From Pseudomonas tructae (GTDB lineage: Bacteria; Pseudomonadota; Gammaproteobacteria; Pseudomonadales; Pseudomonadaceae), in the NCBI RefSeq assembly GCF_004214895.1, contig NZ_CP035952.1, positions 1,622,501-1,686,500 on the forward strand: a stretch of DNA of 64,000 nucleotides. Reading direction: 5' to 3'. A program made the translations under genes and the position numbers. Under the pieces are notes generated by a model. That model did not search any database, was not told the DNA's origin, and worked only from the letters and a program-made list of their open reading frames with translations. Below are positions 10,139-28,597 of this stretch, piece by piece. Position 1 is the stretch's first letter. Every line of letters begins with the position of its first letter.

Positions 10139-12499
10139 ATGAAACGTCTGCTGCTAACTGCGGTTCTCGCCGTACTGATGATCGCTGAAGTTCACGCCGA
10201 GTCCTTCACCATCTCCGATATTCGTGTCAATGGTCTGCAGCGGGTTTCCGCGGGCAGCGTTTTTGGTGCCTTGCCATTGAACGTCGGCGATGAGGCCGAT
10301 GACCGGCGCCTGGTGGAATCCACCCGGTCCCTGTTCAAGACCGGTTTCTTCCAGGACATCCAACTGAGCCGGGACGGCAACGTCCTGATCATTACCGTGG
10401 TCGAGCGTCCTTCGGTGTCGAGCATCGAGATCGAAGGCAACAAGGCGATCAGCACCGAAGACCTGATGAAGGGCTTGAAACAGTCCGGTCTGTCCGAAGG
10501 TGAAATCTTCCAGCGTGCCACCCTTGAAGGTGTGCGTAACGAGCTGCAACGCCAGTATGTTGCCCAAGGCCGCTACTCGGCCGAGGTTGACGCCGAAGTG
10601 GTGCCGCAGCCGCGCAACCGTGTGGGCCTGAAGATCAAGATCAACGAAGGCACCGTTGCCGCGATCCAGCATATCAACGTGGTCGGCAACACCGTCTTCC
10701 CTGATGAAGACCTGATCGGCCTGTTCGAACTCAAGACCACCAACTGGCTGTCGTTCTTCAAGAACGATGACAAGTACGCCCGCGAAAAACTTTCCGGTGA
10801 CCTGGAGCGTCTGCGTTCCTACTACCTGGACCGCGGCTACATCAACATGGACATCGCTTCCACCCAGGTGTCGATCACCCCGGACAAGAAGCACGTCTAC
10901 ATCACCGTCAACGTCAACGAAGGCGAGAAGTACACCGTTCGTGACGTCAAGCTCTCCGGTGACCTCAAGGTGCCGGAAGACCAGGTCAAGTCGCTGCTGC
11001 TGGTGCAACCGGGCCAGGTGTTCTCGCGCAAGGTGATGACCACCACCTCCGAGCTGATCACCCGCCGTCTGGGTAACGAAGGCTACACCTTCGCCAACGT
11101 CAACGGCGTGCCGCAGCCGCATGATGACGATCACACCGTCGATATCACCTTCGTGGTCGACCCGGGCAAGCGTGCCTACGTCAACCGCATCAACTTCCGC
11201 GGCAACACCAAGTCCGAAGACGAAGTGCTGCGTCGCGAGATGCGCCAGATGGAAGGCGGCTGGGCTTCGACCTACCTGATCGACCAGTCCAAGACCCGTC
11301 TGGAGCGCCTGGGCTTCTTCAAGGAAGTCAACGTCGAAACCCCGGCCGTACCGGGTACCGACGACCAGGTCGATGTCAACTACAGCGTTGAAGAGCAAGC
11401 CTCCGGTTCGATTACCGCCAGCGTCGGTTTCGCCCAGAGCGCCGGCCTGATCCTCGGTGGTTCGATCAGCCAGAACAACTTCCTGGGTACCGGTAACAAG
11501 GTGTCCATCGGCCTGACCCGCAGTGAATACCAGAGCCGCTACAACTTCGGCTACGTGGACCCCTACTGGACTGCCGACGGCGTCAGCCTGGGCTACAACG
11601 CCTTCTATCGCACCACCGACTACGACGACCTCGACGTCGATGTGGCCAGCTACGCGGTCGATAGCCTGGGTGCTGGTGTCAGCGTCGGCTACCCGATCAG
11701 CGAAACCTCGCGCCTGACCTTCGGCCTGACCGTACAGCAGGACGAGATCAAGACCGGTAAATACACCGTCGACGAGATCTTCGACTTCGTCAAAGACGAA
11801 GGCGACAAGTACCTGAACTTCAAGGCGTCGGCCGGCTGGTCCGAGTCGACCCTGAACAAGGGCGTGCTGGCCACCCGTGGTCACTCGCAAAGCCTGGTGC
11901 TGGAAGCCACCACTCCGGGTAGCGACCTGTCGTTCTTCAAACTCGATTACCGTGGCCAGCTGTTCAAGCCGATCACCAACGACTACACCCTGCGCCTGCA
12001 CACCGAGCTGGGCTATGGTGACGGTTTCGGTTCGACTTCCGGCCTGCCGTTCTACGAGAACTACTATGCGGGTGGTTTCAACTCGGTACGTGGTTTCAAG
12101 GACAGCAGCCTGGGGCCGCGTAGTACCCCGAGCCGTGGTTTTGACAAGACCGGTAACGAAGGCACCATTGCCGACCCGGACCAGGATCCACTGCCGTTCG
12201 GTGGTAACGTCCTCGTTCAGGGTGGTGTAGAGCTGCTGTTCCCGCTGCCGTTCGTCAAGGACCAGCGCTCGCTGCGCACCTCTGTTTTCTGGGATGTGGG
12301 TAACGTTTTCGACACCAACTGCGGTTCCAAGCCGGACTGCGAGAAGGTCGGCCTGTCGGGCCTGGCCAGCTCCGTCGGCCTGGGCGTAACCTGGATTACT
12401 GCACTCGGTCCGCTGAGCTTCAGCCTGGCGATGCCGATCAAGAAGCCGGACGAAGCCGATACCCAGGTGTTCCAATTCTCTCTGGGTCAGACCTTCTAA
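10139..12499 (+). CDS. bamA: BamA outer-membrane assembly factor
   Basis: Core of the BAM complex inserting beta-barrels in the outer membrane, 786 residues. The signal peptide is MKRLLLTAVLAVLMIAEVHA, followed by five POTRA repeats to about residue 420 and a C-terminal barrel ending in a terminal Phe (SLGQTF). The barrel has the VRGF motif (residue ~650) that contacts the lid loop. The start at 10139 follows AAAGGAC; a much longer open frame from 9947 overlaps rseP and is rejected. Confidence 0.97.
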   Translation: MKRLLLTAVLAVLMIAEVHAESFTISDIRVNGLQRVSAGSVFGALPLNVGDEADDRRLVESTRSLFKTGFFQDIQLSRDGNVLIITVVERPSVSSIEIEGNKAISTEDLMKGLKQSGLSEGEIFQRATLEGVRNELQRQYVAQGRYSAEVDAEVVPQPRNRVGLKIKINEGTVAAIQHINVVGNTVFPDEDLIGLFELKTTNWLSFFKNDDKYAREKLSGDLERLRSYYLDRGYINMDIASTQVSITPDKKHVYITVNVNEGEKYTVRDVKLSGDLKVPEDQVKSLLLVQPGQVFSRKVMTTTSELITRRLGNEGYTFANVNGVPQPHDDDHTVDITFVVDPGKRAYVNRINFRGNTKSEDEVLRREMRQMEGGWASTYLIDQSKTRLERLGFFKEVNVETPAVPGTDDQVDVNYSVEEQASGSITASVGFAQSAGLILGGSISQNNFLGTGNKVSIGLTRSEYQSRYNFGYVDPYWTADGVSLGYNAFYRTTDYDDLDVDVASYAVDSLGAGVSVGYPISETSRLTFGLTVQQDEIKTGKYTVDEIFDFVKDEGDKYLNFKASAGWSESTLNKGVLATRGHSQSLVLEATTPGSDLSFFKLDYRGQLFKPITNDYTLRLHTELGYGDGFGSTSGLPFYENYYAGGFNSVRGFKDSSLGPRSTPSRGFDKTGNEGTIADPDQDPLPFGGNVLVQGGVELLFPLPFVKDQRSLRTSVFWDVGNVFDTNCGSKPDCEKVGLSGLASSVGLGVTWITALGPLSFSLAMPIKKPDEADTQVFQFSLGQTF

Positions 12500-12543
12500 G
12501 GTCTGCCCCTTGCTAACGACAACGGATTCTGTAGGAGTGCATC

Positions 12544-13047
12544 GTGCGTAAGTTGACTCAACTGGCAGTACTGGCTGCGACCCTGATCGCAACCCCGGCT
12601 TTCGCCGAAATGAAGGTAGCGGTGCTGAACTATCAAATGGCCCTGCTGGAGTCGGACGCGGCGAAGAAGTACGCCGTTGATGCCGAGAAGAAGTTTGGTC
12701 CGCAACTGACCAAGCTGAAGAACCTGGAAAGCAGCGCCAAGGGCATCGCCGACCGCATTCGTGCCGGTGGCGACAAGATGGCCCAGCCTGAGCGCGAGCG
12801 CCTGGAGCTGGAATACAAGCAGAAAGCCCGTGACTTCCAGTTCCAGTCCAAGGAACTGAACGAGTCCAAGGCCGTAGCCGATCGCGAAATGCTCAAGCAA
12901 CTGAAGCCAAAACTCGACGGCGCGGTTGAAGAAGTGATCAAGAAAGGCGGTTTCGACCTGGTTCTCGAGCGTGGCGCGGTGATTGATGTCAAACCTCAGT
13001 ACGACATCACCCGCCAGGTCATCGAGCGTATGAATCAGTCCCGTTGA
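12544..13047 (+). CDS. skp: Periplasmic chaperone Skp/OmpH
   Basis: Trimeric periplasmic holdase for outer-membrane proteins, 167 residues. GTG start after GTAGGAG. The signal peptide [21 protein letters not shown] ends at AFA-E. A long Lys/Glu-rich coiled-coil arm occupies residues 40-130. It sits between bamA and lpxD as in most gammaproteobacteria. Confidence 0.94.
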   Translation: MRKLTQLAVLAATLIATPAFAEMKVAVLNYQMALLESDAAKKYAVDAEKKFGPQLTKLKNLESSAKGIADRIRAGGDKMAQPERERLELEYKQKARDFQFQSKELNESKAVADREMLKQLKPKLDGAVEEVIKKGGFDLVLERGAVIDVKPQYDITRQVIERMNQSR

Positions 13048-13049
13048 TC

Positions 13050-14105
13050 ATGACCGTGACCATGAAACTCGGCCAGCTGGCCGAGTTCCTCGGCGCCACC
13101 CTCAGTGGCCCCGAGGAGCTGGAGATCACTGGCCTGGCGACCCTTCAGGAAGCCGGGCCGGGGCAGTTGAGCTTCCTCGCCAATCCACAGTACCGCAAGT
13201 ACCTGGGTGACAGTCACGCAGCAGCGATCCTGCTCAAGGCAGACGACGCCGAAGGCTTTGCCGGCAATGCGCTGATCGTTCCCGACCCGTATCTCGCCTA
13301 TGCGCGCATCTCCCACCTGTTCGATCCAAAGCCCAGGGCTGTAGCGGGAGTTCATCCCAGCGCCGTGGTAGCCAGCGATGCCCAGGTGGATGCCAGTGCC
13401 AGTATTGGTGCCTGCGCGGTGATCGAGAGCGGTGCGCAGATCGGTCCGGGCGTGACCATTGGTGCCCAGTGCTTCATCGGTGCACGTTGCGTGATCGGTG
13501 AGGGCGGCTGGTTGGCCCCGCGGGTAACCCTGTACCACGACGTGCGCATCGGCAAGCGGGTGGTGATCCAGTCCGGCGCGGTGATCGGTGGCGAAGGCTT
13601 CGGCTTTGCCAATGAGAAGGGCGTGTGGCAAAAGATCGCCCAGATCGGTGGCGTGAGCATCGGTGACGATGTCGAGATCGGGGTCAATACTGCGGTTGAC
13701 CGCGGCGCCCTGGCCGACACCCGTATTGGTGACGGGGTAAAACTCGACAATCAGATTCAGATCGCCCATAACGTGCAGATCGGCGATCATACGGCGATGG
13801 CGGCGTGCGTCGGTATTTCCGGCAGTACCAAGATCGGCAAGCACTGCACCATTGCCGGCGGTGTCGGCATGGTTGGGCACATTGATGTCTGCGACAACGT
13901 TTTCGTATCCGGCATGACCATGGTCACCCGCTCGATTACCGAGCCGGGCGCTTATTCTTCCGGTACGGCGATGCAACCGCTGGGCGAGTGGCGCAAAAGC
14001 GCTGCACGAATTCGCCAGCTGGATGAGATGTCAAAACGCCTTCAACAGCTGGAAAAGCGTATCGCCGCCGTGACCTCCGGCGATAATGCTTCATCAGAAG
14101 GCTGA
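13050..14105 (+). CDS. lpxD: UDP-3-O-acylglucosamine N-acyltransferase
   Basis: Third step of lipid A synthesis, adding the N-linked hydroxy-acyl chain; 351 residues. The start is set at [15 protein letters not shown], three bases after the skp stop. The left-handed beta-helix of hexapeptide repeats runs from about residue 105 to 320. The catalytic His lies in the [21 protein letters not shown] stretch. Confidence 0.96.
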   Translation: MTVTMKLGQLAEFLGATLSGPEELEITGLATLQEAGPGQLSFLANPQYRKYLGDSHAAAILLKADDAEGFAGNALIVPDPYLAYARISHLFDPKPRAVAGVHPSAVVASDAQVDASASIGACAVIESGAQIGPGVTIGAQCFIGARCVIGEGGWLAPRVTLYHDVRIGKRVVIQSGAVIGGEGFGFANEKGVWQKIAQIGGVSIGDDVEIGVNTAVDRGALADTRIGDGVKLDNQIQIAHNVQIGDHTAMAACVGISGSTKIGKHCTIAGGVGMVGHIDVCDNVFVSGMTMVTRSITEPGAYSSGTAMQPLGEWRKSAARIRQLDEMSKRLQQLEKRIAAVTSGDNASSEG

Positions 14106-14215
14106 TACCATTTCCTGATCAAGCGTGAGCAGCCCTAGACTGTCTCTTTGATTTGCTAAAGGAGCGCCGTGTGAAAACCGGCGCTCCCTATCTTTACTAC
14201 AGGCTTCCCCCCGAA

Positions 14216-14656
14216 ATGATGGACATCAACGAGATTCGCGAATACCTGCCTCACCGTTACCCGTTCCTGTTGGTGGACCGGGTAGTGGAACTGGACGTCG
14301 AGGCCCAGCGCATTCGTGCCTACAAGAATGTCAGCATCAACGAACCTTTCTTCAATGGTCACTTCCCGGCGCACCCGATCATGCCGGGTGTGCTGATCAT
14401 CGAAGCCATGGCCCAGGCGGCCGGTATCCTTGGCTTCAAGATGCTCGACGTGAAACCTGCGGACGGTACCCTGTACTACTTCGTCGGTTCCGACAAACTG
14501 CGCTTCCGCCAGCCAGTGCTGCCGGGTGACCAGTTGATCCTCGAGGCCAAGTTCATCAGCTGCAAGCGCCAGATCTGGAAGTTCGCATGCCAGGCGTCGG
14601 TCGATGGCAAGCCGGTATGCTCGGCCGAGATCATCTGTGCGGAACGTAAACTATGA
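14216..14656 (+). CDS. fabZ: 3-hydroxyacyl-ACP dehydratase FabZ
   Basis: Dehydrates beta-hydroxyacyl-ACP in fatty-acid elongation; 146 residues, the family length. Start chosen at [20 protein letters not shown] 14153 and GTG 14171 are in frame upstream but add residues not typical of the family. The catalytic His is in the [13 protein letters not shown] motif and the Glu in VLIIEAMAQ. It overlaps lpxA by ATGA. Confidence 0.95.
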   Translation: MMDINEIREYLPHRYPFLLVDRVVELDVEAQRIRAYKNVSINEPFFNGHFPAHPIMPGVLIIEAMAQAAGILGFKMLDVKPADGTLYYFVGSDKLRFRQPVLPGDQLILEAKFISCKRQIWKFACQASVDGKPVCSAEIICAERKL

Positions 14657-15429
14657 GTTTGATTGACCCTCGGGCAATCATCGACCCCTCGGCAAAGCTT
14701 GCCGAGGGTGTCGAGGTAGGCCCTTGGTCGATCATCGGTGCCGGGGTAGAGATCGGCGAGGGGACCGTCATTGGTCCGCACGTGGTTCTCAAGGGGCCGA
14801 CCCGCATCGGTCGGCACAATCGCATCTACCAGTTTTCCTCGGTGGGCGAAGACACCCCTGACCTCAAGTACAAGGGTGAAGCCACGCGCCTGGTGATCGG
14901 CGATCACAACGTGATCCGCGAGGGCGTGACCATCCACCGTGGCACCGTGCAGGACCGCGCGGAAACCACCCTGGGCGATCACAACCTGATCATGGCCTAT
15001 GCCCACATCGGCCATGACAGCGTCATTGGCAACCATTGCATCCTGGTCAACAACACCGCATTGGCGGGCCATGTGCACGTGGACGACTGGGCGATCCTCT
15101 CCGGGTTCACCCTGGTGCATCAGTTCTGCCATATCGGCGCCCACAGCTTTTCCGGCATGGGCACGGCGATCGGCAAGGATGTACCGGCCTATGTCACCGT
15201 GTTCGGCAACCCGGCCGAGGCGCGCAGCATGAACTTCGAGGGTATGCGCCGTCGTGGTTTCAGCGAAGACGCTATTCATGCCCTGCGCCGGGCCTACAAG
15301 GTGGTCTACCGCCAGGGCCTGACTGTCGAGCAGGCGATTGCCGAGCTGGCAGAGCCTGCTAGCCAGTTCCCTGAAGTCGACGTGTTCCTCAAGTCGATCC
15401 AGAACTCCACCCGCGGCATCACCCGCTGA
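14653..15429 (+). CDS. lpxA: UDP-N-acetylglucosamine acyltransferase
   Basis: First committed step of lipid A synthesis; 258 residues. A hexapeptide-repeat beta-helix forms the first two-thirds. The active-site His lies in [16 protein letters not shown] near residue 122. A helical C-terminal part follows. Coupled to fabZ by ATGA; lpxB starts one base after its stop. Confidence 0.97.
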   Translation: MSLIDPRAIIDPSAKLAEGVEVGPWSIIGAGVEIGEGTVIGPHVVLKGPTRIGRHNRIYQFSSVGEDTPDLKYKGEATRLVIGDHNVIREGVTIHRGTVQDRAETTLGDHNLIMAYAHIGHDSVIGNHCILVNNTALAGHVHVDDWAILSGFTLVHQFCHIGAHSFSGMGTAIGKDVPAYVTVFGNPAEARSMNFEGMRRRGFSEDAIHALRRAYKVVYRQGLTVEQAIAELAEPASQFPEVDVFLKSIQNSTRGITR

Positions 15430-15430
15430 T

Positions 15431-16555
15431 ATGGCCGAGCTTTGTGTAGCGCTGGTGGCGGGAGAGGCCAGCGGCGATATTCTCGGCGCCGGGTTGATGC
15501 GCGCGCTCAAGGCGCGTCATCCGCAGGTGCGTTTCATTGGCGTGGGTGGGCCGTTGATGCAGGCAGAAGGCCTGACCTCGTACTTCCCGATGGAGCGTCT
15601 GGCGGTGATGGGCCTGGTGGAGGTGCTAGGGCGCCTGCGCGAGTTGCTCAAGCGCCGCAAGGAGCTGATCCAGACCCTGATCGCCGAGCGCCCGGACGTG
15701 TTCATCGGCATCGATGCGCCGGATTTCACCCTCAACATCGAACTGAACCTGCGCAAGGCCGGGATCAAGACCGTGCATTACGTCAGCCCGTCGGTATGGG
15801 CCTGGCGGCAGAAGCGCGTGCTGAAGATTCGCGAAGGCTGCGACCTGATGCTCACGCTGTTTCCGTTCGAAGCCCGGTTCTATGAAGAGAAGGGCGTGCC
15901 GGTGCGCTTTGTCGGTCATCCGCTGGCCGACAGCATCCCGCTGGACGCTGACCGTGCCGCTGCCCGTGAACAGCTGGGCCTGCCAGAGGGGCCGTTGGTT
16001 GCCCTGATGCCCGGCAGCCGTGGCGGTGAGGTTGGCCGCCTGGGTGCGCTATTTCTCGATACCGCCCAGCGTCTGCGCGAACTGGTGCCTGGGGTGCGTT
16101 TCGTTTCCCCTTGCGCCAATGCCGAGCGTCGTGCCCAGCTTGAGCAGATGCTCCAGGGCCGCGACTTGCCAGTGACCCTGCTCGACGGTCGCTCGCATCA
16201 GGCCCTGGCCGCCTGCGATGCGGTGCTGATCGCCTCCGGAACCGCGACCCTTGAAGCCTTGCTGTTCAAGCGGCCGATGGTGGTGGCCTACCGTTTGGCG
16301 CCGCTGACCTACTGGATTTTGAAACGCCTGGTTAAAAGCCCGTACGTATCCCTGCCCAACCTGCTGGCCCAGCGCATGCTGGTGCCCGAGTTGCTGCAGG
16401 AAGCAGCCACCGCCGAGGCCCTGGCCCAGACCCTGGCGCCACTGGTGCGCGGTGGTGTGCAACAGACCGAAGGTTTTGACCAGATCCACCGTACCTTGCG
16501 CCGCGATGCCTCGAACCAGGCAGCTGACGCGGTGCTGACCCTGCTGGAAAGCTGA
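15431..16555 (+). CDS. lpxB: Lipid-A-disaccharide synthase
   Basis: GT19 glycosyltransferase joining lipid X and UDP-diacylglucosamine; 374 residues from ATG 15431. The N-terminal [15 protein letters not shown] motif and the C-terminal [10 protein letters not shown] donor-site motif are present. Completes the lpxD-fabZ-lpxA-lpxB block. Confidence 0.97.
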   Translation: MAELCVALVAGEASGDILGAGLMRALKARHPQVRFIGVGGPLMQAEGLTSYFPMERLAVMGLVEVLGRLRELLKRRKELIQTLIAERPDVFIGIDAPDFTLNIELNLRKAGIKTVHYVSPSVWAWRQKRVLKIREGCDLMLTLFPFEARFYEEKGVPVRFVGHPLADSIPLDADRAAAREQLGLPEGPLVALMPGSRGGEVGRLGALFLDTAQRLRELVPGVRFVSPCANAERRAQLEQMLQGRDLPVTLLDGRSHQALAACDAVLIASGTATLEALLFKRPMVVAYRLAPLTYWILKRLVKSPYVSLPNLLAQRMLVPELLQEAATAEALAQTLAPLVRGGVQQTEGFDQIHRTLRRDASNQAADAVLTLLES

Positions 16556-16558
16556 TAG

Positions 16559-17188
16559 ATGCAAATGGGATTGGACTTCAACCTGGTCGAGGACCTGGTC
16601 GCCGGTGTCGATGAAGTGGGCCGTGGCCCACTGTGTGGCGCTGTGGTTACCGCCGCAGTGATTCTCGACCCGCAACGGCCGATTCTGGGGCTCAACGATT
16701 CGAAAAAGCTCACCGAAGCCAAGCGTGAAAAGCTTTTTGACGAAATTTGTGAAAAAGCGCTGAGTTTTTGCATTGCCCGTGCCGAAGTCGAGGAAATCGA
16801 CCAGTTGAACATCCTTCATGCCACCATGCTGGCCATGCAGCGTGCGGTCGAAGGCCTGAGCGTGACGCCGAAACTGGCGCTGATCGACGGCAATCGCTGC
16901 CCGCAGTTGTCGGTGCCAGCGGCGCCGGTGGTCAAGGGTGATAGCCAGGTGCCGGCGATTGCCGCAGCGTCGATCCTGGCCAAGGTTACCCGTGACCGGG
17001 AAATGGCCGCCTTCGAGCTGATTTACCCCGGCTACGGCATTGGTGGGCACAAGGGCTACCCGACGCCGGTGCACCTCGAAGCCCTGGCGCGCCTGGGACC
17101 GACGCCGATTCACCGGCGCTCCTTCGCACCGGTGCGTGCCGCTTTCGAGGCCCGCGATGCGCTCAGTGGCGGGTTCGCCGAGGTCTGA
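16559..17188 (+). CDS. rnhB: Ribonuclease HII
   Basis: Removes ribonucleotides from DNA; 209 residues. The catalytic [10 protein letters not shown] motif is at about residues 18-27, with further acidic residues in LIDGN and in the [12 protein letters not shown] region. It starts three bases after lpxB, and its transcript would meet a hairpin before dnaE. Confidence 0.96.
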   Translation: MQMGLDFNLVEDLVAGVDEVGRGPLCGAVVTAAVILDPQRPILGLNDSKKLTEAKREKLFDEICEKALSFCIARAEVEEIDQLNILHATMLAMQRAVEGLSVTPKLALIDGNRCPQLSVPAAPVVKGDSQVPAIAAASILAKVTRDREMAAFELIYPGYGIGGHKGYPTPVHLEALARLGPTPIHRRSFAPVRAAFEARDALSGGFAEV

Positions 17189-17245
17189 CCGGGCGAGGCG
17201 GGCGTCACACGTCAGGACTGCCCCACACTGGCTGTTGTTTTGATC

Positions 17246-17275
17246 AAGGCCCGGTACAATCCGGGCCTTGTTGTT
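17246..17275 (+). terminator. Terminator-like hairpin between rnhB and dnaE
   Basis: The stem AAGGCCCGG / CCGGGCCTT has a six-base loop and is followed by GTTGTTTT. It sits only about 25 bases before the dnaE start, so it may act as a partial terminator or a leader structure. The loop TACAAT also looks like a -10 box. Confidence 0.55.
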
Positions 17276-17296
17276 TTGTGCTGCTATAGGATCACC

Positions 17297-20818
<3,522 letters not shown>

Positions 20819-20916
20819 ATTTTTAATCTCGACCTGAATGCGCCTGATCCCTTAAGGTAGGGCGCCAAACGGATCAACCGGCCGGCCGCCTGGCCGTAGA
20901 CCCAAGACGGATGCCT

Positions 20917-21864
20917 ATGAACCCGAATTTTCTGGATTTCGAACAGCCGATTGCTGACCTGCAAGCCAAGATCGAAGAGCTGCGCCTGGTTGGCAATGAC
21001 AACTCGCTGAACATCGGCGATGAGATTGCCCGTCTGCAAGACAAGAGCAGCACCCTGACCGAGAGCATTTTCGGCAATCTGACCAGCTGGCAGATCGCCC
21101 GCCTGGCGCGTCACCCGCGTCGCCCGTACACCCTGGACTACATCGAGCACATCTTCACCGAGTTCGACGAGCTGCACGGCGACCGTCATTTTTCCGATGA
21201 CGCTGCCATCGTTGGTGGTATCGCCCGTCTGGACGACAAGCCGGTGATGGTCATCGGTCACCAGAAGGGCCGCGAAGTGCGCGAAAAGGTGCGCCGCAAC
21301 TTCGGCATGCCGCGCCCTGAAGGCTACCGCAAGGCGTGCCGCCTGATGGAAATGGCCGAGCGCTTCAAAATGCCGATCCTGACCTTCATCGACACCCCGG
21401 GCGCCTACCCTGGCATCGACGCCGAGGAGCGCAACCAGAGCGAAGCGATCGCCTGGAACCTGCGGGTCATGGCACGCCTGAAAACCCCGATCATCGCCAC
21501 TGTTATCGGTGAAGGCGGATCCGGTGGTGCACTGGCCATCGGTGTGTGCGACCAGTTGAACATGCTGCAGTACTCGACCTACTCGGTGATCTCGCCGGAA
21601 GGTTGCGCCTCGATCCTGTGGAAAACCGCCGAAAAGGCCCCGGATGCTGCCGAAGCCATGGGTATCACCGCCGAGCGCCTGAAAGGCCTGGGCATCGTTG
21701 ACAAGATCATTGCCGAACCTCTGGGCGGCGCGCACCGTGATCCGGCGAAGATGGCCGGCAACGTTCGCGGCGAGCTGATCGAGCAACTCGACATGCTCAA
21801 GAAGTTCGACAACGACGCGCTGCTCAAGCGCCGTTACGACCGTCTGATGAGCTACGGGCTCTGA
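20917..21864 (+). CDS. accA: Acetyl-CoA carboxylase carboxyltransferase subunit alpha
   Basis: Transfers carboxyl from biotin to acetyl-CoA together with AccD; 315 residues from [12 protein letters not shown]. The upstream ATG at 20911 adds only two residues. The carboxyltransferase core with [22 protein letters not shown] and [15 protein letters not shown] is intact. It has its own 98-base gap after dnaE. Confidence 0.96.
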   Translation: MNPNFLDFEQPIADLQAKIEELRLVGNDNSLNIGDEIARLQDKSSTLTESIFGNLTSWQIARLARHPRRPYTLDYIEHIFTEFDELHGDRHFSDDAAIVGGIARLDDKPVMVIGHQKGREVREKVRRNFGMPRPEGYRKACRLMEMAERFKMPILTFIDTPGAYPGIDAEERNQSEAIAWNLRVMARLKTPIIATVIGEGGSGGALAIGVCDQLNMLQYSTYSVISPEGCASILWKTAEKAPDAAEAMGITAERLKGLGIVDKIIAEPLGGAHRDPAKMAGNVRGELIEQLDMLKKFDNDALLKRRYDRLMSYGL

Positions 21865-21872
21865 TCTGACAA

Positions 21873-21950
21873 TCGCGGGTCAAGTCGAGTCGTCGCACCG
21901 CCGCTCCCACAGTTTGCCTAGAGCTCTGTGGGAGTGGGCTTGCCCCGCGA
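21873..21950. repeat. Inverted pair of REP-like elements
   Basis: The right copy (21926-21950) reads CTGTGGGAGTGGGCTTGCCC followed by CGCGA. This is the reverse complement of the REP element abundant in P. putida genomes (TCGCGGG-CAAGCC-GCTCCCACAG type). A diverged inverted copy (21873-21912) begins TCGCGGGTCAAG and ends GCTCCCACAG. Placed between accA and tilS, it may stabilise or terminate the accA transcript. Confidence 0.75.
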
Positions 21951-21968
21951 TCAAACGGGTCGACGCTG

Positions 21969-23264
21969 ATGATTGATCTTCACACCAAGCTTGCCCCCTA
22001 CCTGAACGCCCCCTCCTGGACCATCGCCCTCTCTGGCGGCCTGGACTCCACTGTTCTTCTGCACCTGCTGGCAACGCTTTCGCGTCAGCAAACCTTGCCT
22101 CCGATCCGCGCCATCCACATCCACCACGGCTTGCAAGCTGCGGCTGACGCCTGGCCGGACCATTGTCAGCGCTTGTGTGACGGTCTGGGCGTCGAACTGC
22201 AGATCATCCGGGTTGAGGTCAGCCCAGGCCCCAGCATCGAGCAGGGCGCCCGTGAGGCGCGCTACGCAGCCTTTGCCCAGGTCATGGGGGCCGGTGAAAT
22301 CCTGCTGACCGGTCAGCACCGCGAAGACCAGGCCGAAACCCTGTTGTTTCGCCTGTTGCGCGGAGCCGGCCTGCGCGGCTTGAGCGCCATGCCTGCGCAG
22401 CGACCGTTAGGCCAGGGCATGCTGGTGCGGCCGTTGCTGGGCGTTTCGCGCAATGAACTGCGGCGCTACGCTCAAGCACAGCAGTTGACCTGGATCGAGG
22501 ATCCATCCAATGACGACACGCAGTTCTCCCGCAATTACCTGCGCCACCAGGTTTTCCCTGTGTTGTTGCAGCGTTGGCCGCAAACGGCGCAAAACCTGGC
22601 ACGCAGCGCGGAACACCTGAGTGAGGCCCAGGGCCTGCTCGATGAGCTGGCCCTTGAGGATCTGGCCCGGGCCGCAACTGCGGCACCGTTCGGCTGGCTT
22701 GGCCTGGACTTGCTTGATCTGGAGGTGCTGCGTCAGCTATCCCCGGCTCGTCAGCGCAACGCCCTGCAGCATTGGCTGGCCCAGCGCACACGCTTGCCCG
22801 ATAGCCGTCACTGGGCTGGCTGGGACGCCCTGCGCGACGCGGCATCCGACGGACGGCCAGTGTGGCGCCTGACCGACGGTGAGCTGCATCGCAGCAGTGA
22901 GCGAATCTGGTGGCTGGCCGGTGATTGGCTGAGCGTTCCGAGCGGCCAGCAGCTTTGGGTTGAACCAGGTAAACCGCTGGTATTGAGCCGTAACGGCAGC
23001 GTCAGCCTCAGCGGCACGTTGCCGCAGGGGAGCTTGCATATTGCCTACCGCCAGGGTGGCGAAACCCTGGCAATCAACGGCCGTGGCCAGCGTGATCTGA
23101 AGCGCCTGCTCAACGAGTCACAGCTGCCGCCGTTTGTCCGCGCGCGCCTGCCGTTGCTGTATTGCGGCGAGCAATTGCTGGCGGTGGCCAACCTGCCGGG
23201 TTTGAGCCAGGGCGACTGGCAATTGCACTGGCATGCGCCGACGAGCGAGCAAGGTTTGAGATGA
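21969..23264 (+). CDS. tilS: tRNA(Ile)-lysidine synthase
   Basis: Modifies C34 of the CAU anticodon tRNA-Ile with lysine using ATP; 431 residues. The PP-loop ATPase motif SGGLDSTVLLH is at residues 22-32, a HREDQAETLLFRLLRG segment follows, and the C-terminal tRNA-binding domains occupy the last 200 residues. It is translated from an ATG just after the REP pair. Confidence 0.95.
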   Translation: MIDLHTKLAPYLNAPSWTIALSGGLDSTVLLHLLATLSRQQTLPPIRAIHIHHGLQAAADAWPDHCQRLCDGLGVELQIIRVEVSPGPSIEQGAREARYAAFAQVMGAGEILLTGQHREDQAETLLFRLLRGAGLRGLSAMPAQRPLGQGMLVRPLLGVSRNELRRYAQAQQLTWIEDPSNDDTQFSRNYLRHQVFPVLLQRWPQTAQNLARSAEHLSEAQGLLDELALEDLARAATAAPFGWLGLDLLDLEVLRQLSPARQRNALQHWLAQRTRLPDSRHWAGWDALRDAASDGRPVWRLTDGELHRSSERIWWLAGDWLSVPSGQQLWVEPGKPLVLSRNGSVSLSGTLPQGSLHIAYRQGGETLAINGRGQRDLKRLLNESQLPPFVRARLPLLYCGEQLLAVANLPGLSQGDWQLHWHAPTSEQGLR

Positions 23265-26013
<2,749 letters not shown>

Positions 26014-26031
26014 TCCTCGATTCTCCGGTAA

Positions 26032-27456
<1,425 letters not shown>

Positions 27457-27544
27457 GCAAGAGATGGTAAAAAGACAGCAGCAAAGCGGCGCCGAGCGGT
27501 CATACTGATCGTTCGTAAGCCCCTGCCGCAGGTGTCTGAACACA

Positions 27545-27566
27545 AAGCCTGGCTTCGGCCAGGCTT
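27545..27566 (+). terminator. Hairpin after eno
   Basis: A perfect nine-base stem AAGCCTGGC / GCCAGGCTT with a TTCG tetraloop. The T run after it is weak (CGTGCC), so it may stabilise the eno mRNA 3' end rather than fully terminate. Confidence 0.6.
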
Positions 27567-27617
27567 CGTGCCATCAGCGACCTGCAGATGTGGCGGTCTT
27601 TTCCACTGGATACCCTG

Positions 27618-27896
27618 ATGCGCAGTCCTTATTGGTTGTTCCTCGTCTTGCTCCTGCTGCTCGGTGGCCTGCAGTATCGTCTGTGGGTGGGCAACGGCAG
27701 CCTGGCCCAGGTCACCGAACTCAAGCAACAGATCGCTGACCAGCACGCTGAAAACGAGCGTCTGCTGGAGCGTAACCGCGTGCTTGACGCCGAAGTGCTG
27801 GAGTTGAAGAAAGGTATGGAAACCGTTGAAGAACGGGCTCGCCACGAACTGGGTATGGTCAAGGAGGGTGAAACCCTCTACCAGCTTGCCCAATGA
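27618..27896 (+). CDS. ftsB: Cell division protein FtsB
   Basis: Small bitopic divisome protein working with FtsL and FtsQ; 92 residues. One membrane helix (residues 5-21, WLFLVLLLLLGGLQY) is followed by a periplasmic coiled coil (residues 30-70) and the conserved ERARHELGMVKEGETLYQ end. The start at 27618 places the helix at the N-terminus; an earlier ATG would add ten residues. It overlaps ispD by ATGA. Confidence 0.93.
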   Translation: MRSPYWLFLVLLLLLGGLQYRLWVGNGSLAQVTELKQQIADQHAENERLLERNRVLDAEVLELKKGMETVEERARHELGMVKEGETLYQLAQ

Positions 27897-28597
27897 GCCA
27901 GACCTTGCCGGCCTTCTGGGCCGTGATTCCTGCCGCGGGCGTCGGTGCCCGCATGGCTGCCGACCGTCCCAAGCAGTACCTGCAACTGGGTGGGCAGACC
28001 ATTCTCGAGCATAGCCTCGACTGTTTTCTTGATCACCCCTGTGTCAAAGGGGTGGTGGTCAGCGTTGCCGCTGACGATCCTTACTGGCCCGGTTTGCGCT
28101 GCGCCAGCGATACACGCATTCAACGCGCCGAAGGTGGCCGTGAGCGCGCAGGCTCCGTGCTCAATGCCCTGTTGCTGCTGCACGCCCAGGGCGCGGCAGA
28201 CAACGACTGGGTGCTGGTGCACGACGCCGCCCGGCCGAACCTGGCACGCAGTGACCTTGACCGCCTGCTGGCCGAGCTTGCCGATGATCCGGTCGGCGGG
28301 CTGCTGGCGGTACCGGCGCGCGATACCCTCAAGCGCGCCGATGCCAATGGCCGGGTGAGCGCCACCATTGACCGTAGCACAGTGTGGCAAGCCTACACCC
28401 CGCAGATGTTCCGCCTTGGCGCCCTGCACCGGGCTCTGGCCGACAGCCTGGTGGCCGATGTGGCGATTACCGACGAGTCTTCGGCCATTGAATGGGCGGG
28501 GCAGGCGCCACGGCTGATCGAAGGGCGCAGCGACAACATCAAGGTCACCCGCCCGGAAGATCTGGAGTGGCTGCGCCAGCGTTGGGCCAAACGCTGA
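27893..28597 (+). CDS. ispD: 2-C-methyl-D-erythritol 4-phosphate cytidylyltransferase
   Basis: Third step of the MEP pathway; 234 residues. The nucleotide-binding PAAGVGARMAADRPKQYLQL segment is intact, as are the HDAARPN motif and the C-terminal TDESSAIEW plus NIKVTRPEDL. It is coupled to ftsB and is the last gene before the accessory insertion. Confidence 0.97.
   Translation: MSQTLPAFWAVIPAAGVGARMAADRPKQYLQLGGQTILEHSLDCFLDHPCVKGVVVSVAADDPYWPGLRCASDTRIQRAEGGRERAGSVLNALLLLHAQGAADNDWVLVHDAARPNLARSDLDRLLAELADDPVGGLLAVPARDTLKRADANGRVSATIDRSTVWQAYTPQMFRLGALHRALADSLVADVAITDESSAIEWAGQAPRLIEGRSDNIKVTRPEDLEWLRQRWAKR

Noticed and set aside
10154..12592. 812-codon open frame antisense to bamA
   Set aside because: Same reason; a compositional shadow of bamA codon usage.
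12544..15430. Hexapeptide-repeat DNA as a tandem repeat feature
   Set aside because: Weak periodicity simply reflects the beta-helix coding of lpxD and lpxA.
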